DNA of 64,000 nucleotides from Candidatus Thorarchaeota archaeon (GTDB lineage: Archaea > Asgardarchaeota > Thorarchaeia > Thorarchaeales > Thorarchaeaceae), in contig SHMX01000003.1 in the NCBI GenBank assembly GCA_008080745.1, positions 158,971 to 222,970 on the forward strand, in the 5' to 3' direction. Both the position numbers and the translations under genes were made by a program. Below are positions 1 through 7,795 of the stretch, piece after piece (within the stretch, counting starts at the first letter, position 1; every line of letters begins with the position of its first letter). The notes beneath the pieces are model-generated. The model saw only the letters and a list, made by a program, of their open reading frames with translations. It was not told where the DNA came from and ran no database searches.

Positions 1-2
1 TT

Positions 3-122
3 CTTTCCCAAGCAGGAGAATTCCTACTAATGGGAGCAGCACGCGATCTAACCTCAATGGGACTTGCTGTAACCCAAATGAGAAAATACGCCAGAGAAGT
101 AGGAGCACTGCTTGGAAGATAG
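3..122 (+). CDS. C-terminal fragment of a Roadblock/LC7-like protein (5' end outside window)
   Basis: An open frame enters from the left edge and ends at the TAG at 120-122, leaving 39 codons. The residues GEFLLMGAARDLTSMGLAV, followed by a helix with AREVGALL, resemble the last strand and helix of the complete Roadblock protein at 17749-18141 (GYLLCVTAPENAKLGLIF, then VAREASRLI). Roadblock/LC7 proteins are small dimeric scaffolds, often linked to small GTPases. The match covers only the last third of a domain, so the family call is tentative. A hairpin and T-run follow directly. Confidence 0.5.
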   Translation, partial: LSQAGEFLLMGAARDLTSMGLAVTQMRKYAREVGALLGR

Positions 123-140
123 CTTCCTTCTCTTTTTTTA
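113..140 (+). terminator. Hairpin plus T-run after the first gene
   Basis: GGAAG (114-118) pairs with CTTCC (123-127) around a four-base loop that contains the stop codon. A run of seven Ts and more T-rich sequence follow. This fits a termination site for the partial Roadblock-like gene. Confidence 0.5.
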
Positions 141-206
141 AATTTTTAGCAGAATCCATAAACTGTAAATACTGAATATAATTGAGCACAAGCTCGGTTA
201 TGAGTC

Positions 207-1412
207 ATGAAATTGGCAATAACAGCACGTGCGGCTGATCTAAGATACGCAATTAGAGATATTGTCGTCGCAGCCAAAAGGTATCATAAAGAAAAGGGAG
301 AAAATCCACTCTATCTCAATATAGGAGACCCGAACAAATACGACTGGACCACTCCAGACTTTATGATTTCTGCTCTATGCAAAGCTGCTCAGAAGGGCAT
401 CAATGGTTATTCTCCATCAGAGGGTTTAGAAGAACTTCGACAAGCGGCGGCAGAGAAAGAAAAAGCTGTCAACGGTATTGATATTGACCCAAACCGGATG
501 ATTGTGACAACGGGTGTTTCTGAGGCAATACAGTTTCTATCAGGTGCCTTGGTAAATGTTGATTCAGAGTTTCTGGTTCCAGGTCCCGCGTACCCGCCAT
601 ATATTTCCTATATCAACTTCTTTGGTGGAAAGCCAATCACATATCGAACTATTGAAGAAGAGGATTGGGCACCCGATGTTGAAGATTTGAGGAGGAAAAT
701 TAATGATAAAACAGTAGGAATTCTGGTAATCAATCCTAACAACCCCACAGGTGCAGTGTATGATGAGAAAGTATTGAAAGAAATTACTAACATTGCCGGG
801 GAGTATGGACTCCCGCTCATAACAGACGAGATTTATGATCAACTGACATATGACAAAGACCAAACACCCATGGTTCGAGTAGCCAAAGATGTGCCAGTTG
901 TTGGATTCAATGGAATCAGCAAAGTATACGTTGCTCCAGGATGGAGAATAGGATATATCTACTTCCATGATCAAGACGGAGAGTTGGAGCCCTTACAAGA
1001 TGCCATGATTCGTCAAGCAAGAATTCGTATCTGTACTAATGCTCCAGCACAAATAGCTGCTGCAGCTGCATTGAGAAGTGATGGAAGTCACCTTGAGGAA
1101 ATGATGAAGAAGCTACGAGCTCGTAGGGACCTAATCTACAAACGATTAAACGAGATAGATTCGATCTCCACACGATTACCACAGGCAGCATTCTATATCA
1201 TGCCCAGGATTGATTTGAAAGAACGATGGAATGATGATACCGAATTTGTTCTTGATGTTCTTAGTAACACAGGAGTTGTATTCGTACCCGGGGCAGGATT
1301 CTGTCGCACTTACGGAGCTAGTCACTTCCGTAGTGTCTTCTTACCTCCACCTGAAATGATAGAAGAAGCCATGAACCGACTAGAACGGTTCATGGAGAAA
1401 AAGAAGGTCTGA
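207..1412 (+). CDS. Alanine aminotransferase-like class I/II aminotransferase
   Basis: This PLP enzyme most likely exchanges the amino group between alanine or a similar amino acid and 2-oxoglutarate. The 401-residue protein has the usual family length. Visible motifs are LNIGDPNKYDW near the N-terminus, VPGPAYPP, NPNNPTGAVYDEK, and GISKVYVAPGWRIGY with the expected PLP lysine at about residue 239. The overall pattern, including TYRTIEEEDW and the C-terminal SHFRSVFLPPPE, closely recalls the archaeal alanine aminotransferase of Pyrococcus. The exact amino-acid specificity cannot be read from sequence. It stands alone, converges on the next gene with one base between stops, and its stop codon sits inside a strong terminator hairpin. 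Confidence 0.88.
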   Translation: MKLAITARAADLRYAIRDIVVAAKRYHKEKGENPLYLNIGDPNKYDWTTPDFMISALCKAAQKGINGYSPSEGLEELRQAAAEKEKAVNGIDIDPNRMIVTTGVSEAIQFLSGALVNVDSEFLVPGPAYPPYISYINFFGGKPITYRTIEEEDWAPDVEDLRRKINDKTVGILVINPNNPTGAVYDEKVLKEITNIAGEYGLPLITDEIYDQLTYDKDQTPMVRVAKDVPVVGFNGISKVYVAPGWRIGYIYFHDQDGELEPLQDAMIRQARIRICTNAPAQIAAAAALRSDGSHLEEMMKKLRARRDLIYKRLNEIDSISTRLPQAAFYIMPRIDLKERWNDDTEFVLDVLSNTGVVFVPGAGFCRTYGASHFRSVFLPPPEMIEEAMNRLERFMEKKKV

Positions 1413-1434
1413 GCTATTCTAGCTCAGATTTTTT
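1408..1434 (+). terminator. Intrinsic terminator built over the stop codon, probably bidirectional
   Basis: TCTGAGCTA (1408-1416) pairs perfectly with TAGCTCAGA (1420-1428) around a three-base loop and is followed by six Ts. The stem contains the stop of the aminotransferase and the last codons of the opposing gene. On the minus strand the hairpin is followed by a T-rich stretch as well, so it may serve both genes. Confidence 0.75.
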
Positions 1435-3192
1435 GGTTTCTATAATGTTGATAATTTCAGATTCTATTGTTTCAAGAGATTCTCTTGCAACCTTTACCTT
1501 TTCAGGTGTTGTTGGACGTTCACCAACATTAAGTACGTCGTCTTCAGCGATGCCTTCTATAGTAGATCTAAGATCTCTCAAACGAGAAATCGCCTGATCA
1601 AGGGATGTTCGAATCTTTGTTCTAAGAGCCGCTAATTCTGGGTCTGTAGTTGCCGCAGCGGTAGGAACTTGTTTATGAATTTCCTCAAGAGTGCTGACGA
1701 GGTCTCCTGCCTTAGATTTGGCACCTAAAATTTTTTCAGTCAAGCTCTTTTTCTGCTCAGCCCGAGCGTCCCATGTTCTTAATGACTCAGCAATCATACC
1801 ATCAAGACTAATCTGAACCTGTGCAATTGATTCGCTAACTTTTTCTTTCAGTGGAAGAATATTAGAAAGAGCAAACTTCTTCTTTGAGGTTTCTCTAGCA
1901 AGAGTGAGTTTATCACTCAATGCTTCGTCACCTACAATCTCATCCATGAGGTCGACCGTTTCATTGACTACCTTTATTCGAGCTTTGCCGTGTTCAATCT
2001 CGGAAGATTCTATTTCAGTTCTAGCTCTCTGAAGAATGTTTTGAAGACCAGATATAATTCGAATAAGAGGTTCTTTCTCTAAATCAGATTCATCAACCGA
2101 GCTTGACAGCAGTCCTACCCGTCCCCCGGTTACATCGAGATCATGGAGAAGCTTTTCAGATTCTTTGAAGTCTTTCAGGATGAGTGTCCCTGGACCCGCT
2201 TGAAGAGAGTATTCAGTCTTAAGCTTGTCCTGATAGGATCCTCTCACCATCACTGAATATTCTTTAATACCTTCAAGTTCTTCTGCTGCCTTCACAATAA
2301 TTTCCATTTCCATTACTTCACCTGAGGGAAGAACAGGCATGGTCTTATTACGTTCACCGGAAACAATCGCCAGACCCTCGTCCAATTCCCAAGATGCCTT
2401 TGGTGAAAGGGCTTCACCCTCACCAGTATTCTTGATAATCACTCTAAGTGGAAATTGTTCAGAAAACGTCATATCAACAGGCAAGTCCAATGTGGCGGAA
2501 ATTTTAGGGACTTTTAATTTTCCACGCAGAATTTGTCGAACCATGTCAAGCCCTTTATCCACATATTTCACAAAGTCTTGTGCTTTTGCGTTTGCTAGAG
2601 CTGCCTTTAGTTCGGTTACTGCAGCAGTTTCTGCTGCTGCAAAAGCCTCTAAATCTACAGATTGTAGAGCACTTTCAAGCATCTGTGGAATCTGACTAAG
2701 CCTTATTACATCAGGGAATCTCAGTTTTGATGCATTTTCAGCTGCAAATGTTCGTGCCTTATAGAAGGCATCAGCCTCTTTTCCAATCATCAGATAAATC
2801 ATACTTGACAAGACTGCTAATGCAGTTCCTTTTGCAGTTTCAGAGTCCTCGCCCCACATCAAGTATTCACCCGATGCATTCATCAGATCTTCAGCAGCAA
2901 TTTCGTAAGCTTTGATAGCTTTATCAGATTCAGCTGTTTCTGAATAAACGTCACCGGCCATACACATGTTCAAGGCCGCATTCTTGAAGCTCTTCGATTC
3001 TCGATATCGGGAAGCTGCCTTTTCATAGGCTTCAGCAGCTTGTTTAAACACTTTAGTTGCTTCATCATAATCACCTTTCTGTTCGAGTAATTCAGCGGCT
3101 TCTTCGAATTTTCGACCAGCTGCGGTGAATGATTCTCGTAACGACTCATTGGTGGCTTCTTCTATGATTCGTCTTGTTTCCTCATCGGACAT
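1414..3192 (-). CDS. Alpha-SNAP-like TPR protein with beta-sandwich and coiled-coil regions
   Basis: The 592-residue protein has three parts. Residues about 15-215 form TPR-like helical hairpins (AAELLEQKGDYDEATKVFKQ, AALNMCMAGDVYSE, AIKAYEIAAEDL). The block ends with a segment of the type LESALQSVDLEAF, recalling the end of the alpha-SNAP fold. Residues about 225-335 look like an Ig-type beta sandwich (LRVIIKNTGEGEA, then strands to SLQAGPGTL). The remainder is charged coiled coil. Alpha-SNAP bridges SNARE bundles and the ATPase NSF in eukaryotes; the same role here is not shown. The ATG at 3192 is preceded by GGAGGT at a nine-base spacing and is preferred over the TTG three codons earlier. 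There are no membrane segments. Confidence 0.6.
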   Translation of the reverse strand: MSDEETRRIIEEATNESLRESFTAAGRKFEEAAELLEQKGDYDEATKVFKQAAEAYEKAASRYRESKSFKNAALNMCMAGDVYSETAESDKAIKAYEIAAEDLMNASGEYLMWGEDSETAKGTALAVLSSMIYLMIGKEADAFYKARTFAAENASKLRFPDVIRLSQIPQMLESALQSVDLEAFAAAETAAVTELKAALANAKAQDFVKYVDKGLDMVRQILRGKLKVPKISATLDLPVDMTFSEQFPLRVIIKNTGEGEALSPKASWELDEGLAIVSGERNKTMPVLPSGEVMEMEIIVKAAEELEGIKEYSVMVRGSYQDKLKTEYSLQAGPGTLILKDFKESEKLLHDLDVTGGRVGLLSSSVDESDLEKEPLIRIISGLQNILQRARTEIESSEIEHGKARIKVVNETVDLMDEIVGDEALSDKLTLARETSKKKFALSNILPLKEKVSESIAQVQISLDGMIAESLRTWDARAEQKKSLTEKILGAKSKAGDLVSTLEEIHKQVPTAAATTDPELAALRTKIRTSLDQAISRLRDLRSTIEGIAEDDVLNVGERPTTPEKVKVARESLETIESEIINIIETKKSELE

Positions 3193-3281
3193 GGTTAACA
3201 AACCTCCATTAAACAGAGTGATTCAGAGGACTTTTAGTCTTCCGAATAAGAAATAGATTATGGGTGGGCAATAATGCCCAC

Positions 3282-3590
3282 TCAATATACCTCTCTTGGT
3301 GAATGTTTCAAACGATCGGGAAGTCCTCCACCATGACCCTCAACAACAAGTTCGTATCCTTTTCCAATACGTCCTTGTCGAGTAGTCTGAAAGCCAGACT
3401 TCTGAATTGATCGTGCATTTCTCTCAGCAGCTCTTCGCTGAATCAAGCTTACTCCACTTGGAATTGTGAGAATTAACTTCTTAGAAGAATCATCAACTTT
3501 TAGAATGATTTCACTAGAGCCCTGACCTTGTGCCTCATGAAATTTTGAATCTCGATACTCAAGAACTGTCATTTGACCATTCCCATCCAT
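3282..3590 (-). CDS. Conserved-looking small protein of unknown function
   Basis: I do not recognise this 102-residue protein. It has predicted beta strands (EIILKVDDSSKKLILTIPSG), a basic helix (RRAAERNARSIQKSGF) and the turn GRIGKGYELVVE, with a glycine- and proline-rich tail. There is no signal peptide or membrane segment. It lies 89 bases upstream of the TPR protein start on the same strand and could share its transcript. The start is the first ATG; no clear ribosome site is seen, so an internal or leaderless start is possible. Confidence 0.5.
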   Translation of the reverse strand: MDGNGQMTVLEYRDSKFHEAQGQGSSEIILKVDDSSKKLILTIPSGVSLIQRRAAERNARSIQKSGFQTTRQGRIGKGYELVVEGHGGGLPDRLKHSPREVY

Positions 3591-3685
3591 TCGGTCTATT
3601 ACTGGTCAATTTGTATTCCCACCATATTAGCATTACTAGCAGGTACATCCTGTAAATAGAAGCAACAAGAAGAAAAGTTAGTCCA

Positions 3686-3706
3686 AGGACCTGAAGAACA
3701 GGTCCT
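3686..3706 (-). terminator. Strong hairpin after the small membrane protein gene
   Basis: AGGACCTG (3686-3693) pairs perfectly with CAGGTCCT (3699-3706) around AAGAA. It lies 35 bases past the stop of the minus-strand gene at 3741-4022. T-rich sequence follows in that direction, and a six-T run lies on the plus side. It could therefore terminate in either direction. Confidence 0.5.
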
Positions 3707-3740
3707 GGATTTTTTATGTTGAAGCTAAACCGCCAACAGA

Positions 3741-4022
3741 TCAGTCTGGTGGAGGTGGAGCGGGTGGAGTGTCATCCTCCTTAGTATCAACCGGTCTTAG
3801 AACCGAGTCACGTTTCTTCGAAGTGAAGAAGAATCCAATAAGAATCAGCACCAGTCCGACGACTGCAATGACCGCCCCGATGACAGTAGTCATCCCGGGT
3901 ACAAAATCATATGCAGCATCAATAGTAGGAAGCAGAGCCACGACTGCACCAGCAATCACAAGTAATGCTCCTAAACATACTGGTCCTGAACGAACATATT
4001 CACGCCAGGTAAGATACGACAT
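3741..4022 (-). CDS. Small two-helix membrane protein with proline-rich tail
   Basis: This 93-residue protein has two hydrophobic segments (GALLVIAGAVVALLPTI and TVIGAVIAVVGLVLILIGFF) joined by a short loop. A basic patch (TSKKRDS) and an acidic, proline-rich C-terminus (PPAPPPPD) follow. The architecture suggests a hairpin in the membrane with a cytoplasmic tail; the family is not recognised. The ATG at 4022 has AAGGTGA six bases upstream and is preferred over the GTG three codons earlier. A strong hairpin lies just past its stop. Confidence 0.6.
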   Translation of the reverse strand: MSYLTWREYVRSGPVCLGALLVIAGAVVALLPTIDAAYDFVPGMTTVIGAVIAVVGLVLILIGFFFTSKKRDSVLRPVDTKEDDTPPAPPPPD

Positions 4023-4121
4023 AGTATTCACCTTTAGAGGTCATGATAATATGACCCCTCTCAGATGTACTCAAGCATACAGGCCGATTTAAGATTGTCG
4101 TAGATATAATCAATGGTAATT

Positions 4122-5006
4122 TTATTCGGGTAATTTCAAATCTACCGTACATCCAATTGAAGATGTGTTTACATTTATTTCTAATCCAGCAATCTCAGCT
4201 ATCTTTGCTGCTAACATTTCGTGAAAAGCACATGGATACCCTGCTGGAAACTTGTCCGCATCAGGGTCTAGTTCGCGAGCCATCCATAGAACCTCACATC
4301 TCCCCGTTTCAACGGTCAGTTTATTGGTTCCGGTCTTGGGTAACTGACTCTCTTTAGAGCAACCTTGAATCATCTGACAGAACTTGGTAACAACTTGATG
4401 AGGATTACCTGGATTAATCCATTGCTTCAACATGGAATTGGCAATCCGCGTAAGCAGGGCTTCAAGATGCTCTTGTCCCAAATCGCTAGCATAAGCTATT
4501 GCTTCATTGAGGATAATAGCATGAGACTCGACACTCTTTTCCCATATTTTGTTCCCTACTATAGGCTTGAGTTCTGGTAATGATCCTATGTGAGCAGATT
4601 CGATAACAACTTCAGATTCCTCAGGTACCGCCTCGGAGGAACCCCCAGATTCAGCACTTGAAGAGGGTGTAACTGCGACATATTCGGTTCCATCCTCGCC
4701 ATCGCGCACTAAGTCAGGAATTTCAAAATCAGGTGATACACCTGAGGTCTGATATCTTCGTGCGAACTGCATTAAGCGTCCAGCGCACATTGCTACTGAA
4801 TGGCGACTCAACCCCTCCACTCGAATGTGTCCGTATATTATTCCCACAAAATTATCTAATGCCAATTCAGTCATTGTTTTCTCGGTGATTATTTTTTTTC
4901 CTCGTACCACTCTGCATGCCCACATCTCATCCATAACACCAGCTTGGGCTCCATAACTGGTATTGGTAATTCCGACTAGTGGAGAAATCGGGTAGAAATC
5001 GCTCAT
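4122..5006 (-). CDS. Unknown two-domain protein; C-terminal part recalls V4R-like cysteine-containing domains
   Basis: The 294-residue protein has an alpha/beta N-terminal region (to about residue 95), a low-complexity acidic and serine-rich linker (about 100-140), and a C-terminal region of about 150 residues. The end of the protein, GRCEVLWMARELDPDADKF then GYPCAFHEMLAAKIAEIAG and a final strand with a Cys, is the pattern of V4R or related ligand-binding domains that use cysteines. This is a weak resemblance only. The ATG at 5006 has GAGGAG eight bases upstream and is preferred over the start five codons earlier. It is a lone gene on the minus strand. Confidence 0.5.
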   Translation of the reverse strand: MSDFYPISPLVGITNTSYGAQAGVMDEMWACRVVRGKKIITEKTMTELALDNFVGIIYGHIRVEGLSRHSVAMCAGRLMQFARRYQTSGVSPDFEIPDLVRDGEDGTEYVAVTPSSSAESGGSSEAVPEESEVVIESAHIGSLPELKPIVGNKIWEKSVESHAIILNEAIAYASDLGQEHLEALLTRIANSMLKQWINPGNPHQVVTKFCQMIQGCSKESQLPKTGTNKLTVETGRCEVLWMARELDPDADKFPAGYPCAFHEMLAAKIAEIAGLEINVNTSSIGCTVDLKLPE

Positions 5007-5097
5007 TTTTTTACTCCTCATAACAGATTATATTACACCATTTAGTTAGTTTGAAGACTTACCATTCAAAAGAGTATCGGGACTGAATACAAATGTG

Positions 5098-7587
5098 TTA
5101 AGGTATGAATTTTATTCTAAAGGTAACAATTGAATGAGCATCAATATCGATTTCAAGTGAATTTCCACTACTGGAAAGCTCACCAATATCCATTTCGCAT
5201 AGGTCTACAAGATGTACACTCTCAATTTCTCTATGGAATGTAATTTTAGCCGTGCTCCTTTTTCCATCAACCTCAAAGAATCTCACTATGAATTCATTTG
5301 GATTTTCATGAGGTTTATAGCAAGAGAGATGGAGTGATGCATCTTTAATTTCTAAAGCACTGTGTTCAGCAAGTAATTCACCCTCAGCATCATCAAGAGG
5401 ATAGCCAATCAAAGGATAGAGTTGTTCACTTGAGCGACGCCATATAGCAGCATCTCTCCAAGACCCTTTATGCGGAATCAGAGCAATCTTAAAAGAAAAT
5501 CTACCATTTTCGAGAGCTAATTCTGTTTCAACTATATCATCATCAAGTCCTCGTGAGAGATGATCCACACTTCGAAGAAGAGTCACGGATAGGGTACCAT
5601 CATGAAATTGGAACTCATGCAGACCATATGCAGATAGCGCTACCCCATATTCAGGACCTTCACAGTCAACCCAGTCCAATGCTGGAAACAAACCTTCATC
5701 ATATTCAGCCCAATTATCTGAGTTATAGGGAATGACATGACGTTCCTCGGTACCAAATTGTGATCCAACAGTAATGGTATCTGAAAACACGGTTAAGGGA
5801 TAATGCAACCGTATACGTTTATCCTGCCCCTTGTAATCTAACATTACTTCACAATCAATTCGTGGAATATCCGAATAGATAGAAACTCGTTGAGTTCGAT
5901 ATGAACCTTGAAAATCACCCTGGATTTCAAAGATGGTTCGTATTGGGCCGCTCTCAAGCATTTTTAGCTGAGCAGGAGCACGCAAAGAGGAGATTTCAGA
6001 TTCTTCGGAAACACATCTAGATTCCTCATAGCGATGCAGATCACCAACGTCACTCTCCATTGTGATGTAATTTCCTGGAGAACGAAGCAATTCGACAGAA
6101 TTAACTTTGTCAAAAATTCGTGAAATCGATCCATTGAACTTATCGAATTCAATCATATAGAATTCGGACTCCATCCAATCTTTACCCGTTTTTATTTCAG
6201 TTTCAAATTCAGGTTTTTCATCTGCTTGTACCACTGTATACACTCGATGTCCTAGACTAGGCAATTCCTTCGCAATGAATATTACTTCTACGGGAGCTCC
6301 AGGAAGGGATTCTCCTAAGATTTGATATGGTATACTATCGCCAGATACATCATGTATTTCGAAATATTCAGTTTCGATATTAGTAGTATCAATGGGTATT
6401 CTAACAATATCATCACGAGTCCATGATAGAGGGTTGAACACTACAAACGAATAATGACGAGATTCGTGTCCAATTTTGGTGCATAATGCGCCTACTGCAT
6501 CTTCAAGCAGTTCCTCAGATTTCTCGATGGCTTGACGATATCGTCGCATGGCAAGCTGATATGGTTCATCAGCAATGGTGCCGCGAATAATATTGTGATC
6601 ATGATTGAATAGTAGTACTCTCCACAAGTTCTCAAGATCAAGGAGAACCGAATTATCACCAAGTAATGAAGAATATACTTCAACGAGATAGAGAAGGGTT
6701 TCAAGACGTCTACTATTGATTTTCAACCGAACCCTACTGCTGAGACCACCAGACCTAGTAGGAGTAAATCGTCCTGAGATGAGTGGTCCGGATATAGTGG
6801 GTAATTTAGCTTGGAAGGATTTAATTTTCTCAATGAATTCGTGAGGTGTTATTATGACCATTCTCATATCTGGAAAGGAGTCATTCCACTGGGATACGAT
6901 ATCAGCAAGATGTGGTGGGGGTGGAACAAGTTCACCACCGATAGGAAGAAAGACATTCTGAGACACAGATCTATCACTGGTTTTCTCTATACTTTTCAAG
7001 AGATTTGCAAAGGCCTCGCGTGAATTTTCAGATAACCAAGCTGCTCGACTAAATCCATCAGACAACCAGATTGCATTAACTCGACTTCCATCCGGCCCTT
7101 TCCATTCGAACTCTGATGGTGCATCATAAGGCATTCCTCTCCAGAAGACATAGGAATCTATTCCGCATTGTCGTAATACTTGAGGAAGCTGTGCAAAGTG
7201 ACCAGATGCATCTATTGCCCATCCGGTCTTTGGTTCTACTCCAAACTCTTGTCTGAAATACGATTTTCCAAGTAGAAATTGTCGAATAATGGACTCACCA
7301 TTTGGAATTACAAAATCTGGGAGAACATATGTGCCACCAACCAATTCAATACGTCCCTCAAGAATTCTCTGGTGTAAAGCATCCCAATAATTGGGAAACA
7401 GACGTTTGAACCCTTCAAATAGGGTTACCTGACCCAAACAAAACTTGTGGTCGGGGTTCACATCCAGATAGTCAAGGATACTCTTTACGTTCCAAGAAAC
7501 AATACTGATATTGTGTTCATAATTATGGGTTCCAGCATTGTTAAAGTGTAGGAAGGGACAGAGATTGACAATCCATTGATGGGGCAT
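5098..7587 (-). CDS. Glycoside hydrolase family 38 alpha-mannosidase-like protein
   Basis: GH38 enzymes remove alpha-linked mannose using a zinc ion. The 829-residue length and order of parts fit the family: N-terminal catalytic barrel, helical middle, C-terminal beta sandwiches. The nucleophile motif GWAIDASGHFAQLPQVL places the aspartate at residue 126. The later zinc histidine is probably in NHDHNIIRGT (His329/His331). At the first zinc site the family normally has His-x-Asp, but here the best aligned stretch reads HFNN (His14), so the aspartate seems to be Asn. No signal peptide is present, so it is probably cytoplasmic. AGGAGG precedes the ATG. Substrate could be mannosyl glycans or glycolipids; activity is uncertain because of the altered site. 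Confidence 0.82.
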   Translation of the reverse strand: MPHQWIVNLCPFLHFNNAGTHNYEHNISIVSWNVKSILDYLDVNPDHKFCLGQVTLFEGFKRLFPNYWDALHQRILEGRIELVGGTYVLPDFVIPNGESIIRQFLLGKSYFRQEFGVEPKTGWAIDASGHFAQLPQVLRQCGIDSYVFWRGMPYDAPSEFEWKGPDGSRVNAIWLSDGFSRAAWLSENSREAFANLLKSIEKTSDRSVSQNVFLPIGGELVPPPPHLADIVSQWNDSFPDMRMVIITPHEFIEKIKSFQAKLPTISGPLISGRFTPTRSGGLSSRVRLKINSRRLETLLYLVEVYSSLLGDNSVLLDLENLWRVLLFNHDHNIIRGTIADEPYQLAMRRYRQAIEKSEELLEDAVGALCTKIGHESRHYSFVVFNPLSWTRDDIVRIPIDTTNIETEYFEIHDVSGDSIPYQILGESLPGAPVEVIFIAKELPSLGHRVYTVVQADEKPEFETEIKTGKDWMESEFYMIEFDKFNGSISRIFDKVNSVELLRSPGNYITMESDVGDLHRYEESRCVSEESEISSLRAPAQLKMLESGPIRTIFEIQGDFQGSYRTQRVSIYSDIPRIDCEVMLDYKGQDKRIRLHYPLTVFSDTITVGSQFGTEERHVIPYNSDNWAEYDEGLFPALDWVDCEGPEYGVALSAYGLHEFQFHDGTLSVTLLRSVDHLSRGLDDDIVETELALENGRFSFKIALIPHKGSWRDAAIWRRSSEQLYPLIGYPLDDAEGELLAEHSALEIKDASLHLSCYKPHENPNEFIVRFFEVDGKRSTAKITFHREIESVHLVDLCEMDIGELSSSGNSLEIDIDAHSIVTFRIKFIP

Positions 7588-7754
7588 ATCGTTATCCTCC
7601 TGGGACTAGTGGTGTTGAATGTGACTTGCTGCATATAGCCCTATTCGTTTCAGCTCAAGGGAGGGAATAAGGATTTTCCCAATGTACTATGCTAAAAACA
7701 GAAAATGTAAAACTAACAAAATGTCGATGATTGTAAAAAGAGAAAATTGAAAGC

Positions 7755-7767
7755 CGTGAATTTCACG
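7755..7767 (-). terminator. Hairpin followed by T-rich sequence after cdc48
   Basis: CGTGA (7755-7759) pairs with TCACG (7763-7767), 30-40 bases past the stop of cdc48. On the minus strand the sequence after it is T-rich (TTTCAATTTTCTCTTTTT). The short stem makes this a moderate call. Confidence 0.4.
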
Positions 7768-7795
7768 ACTTCCTTTGAATTATCATCTACTTGGT

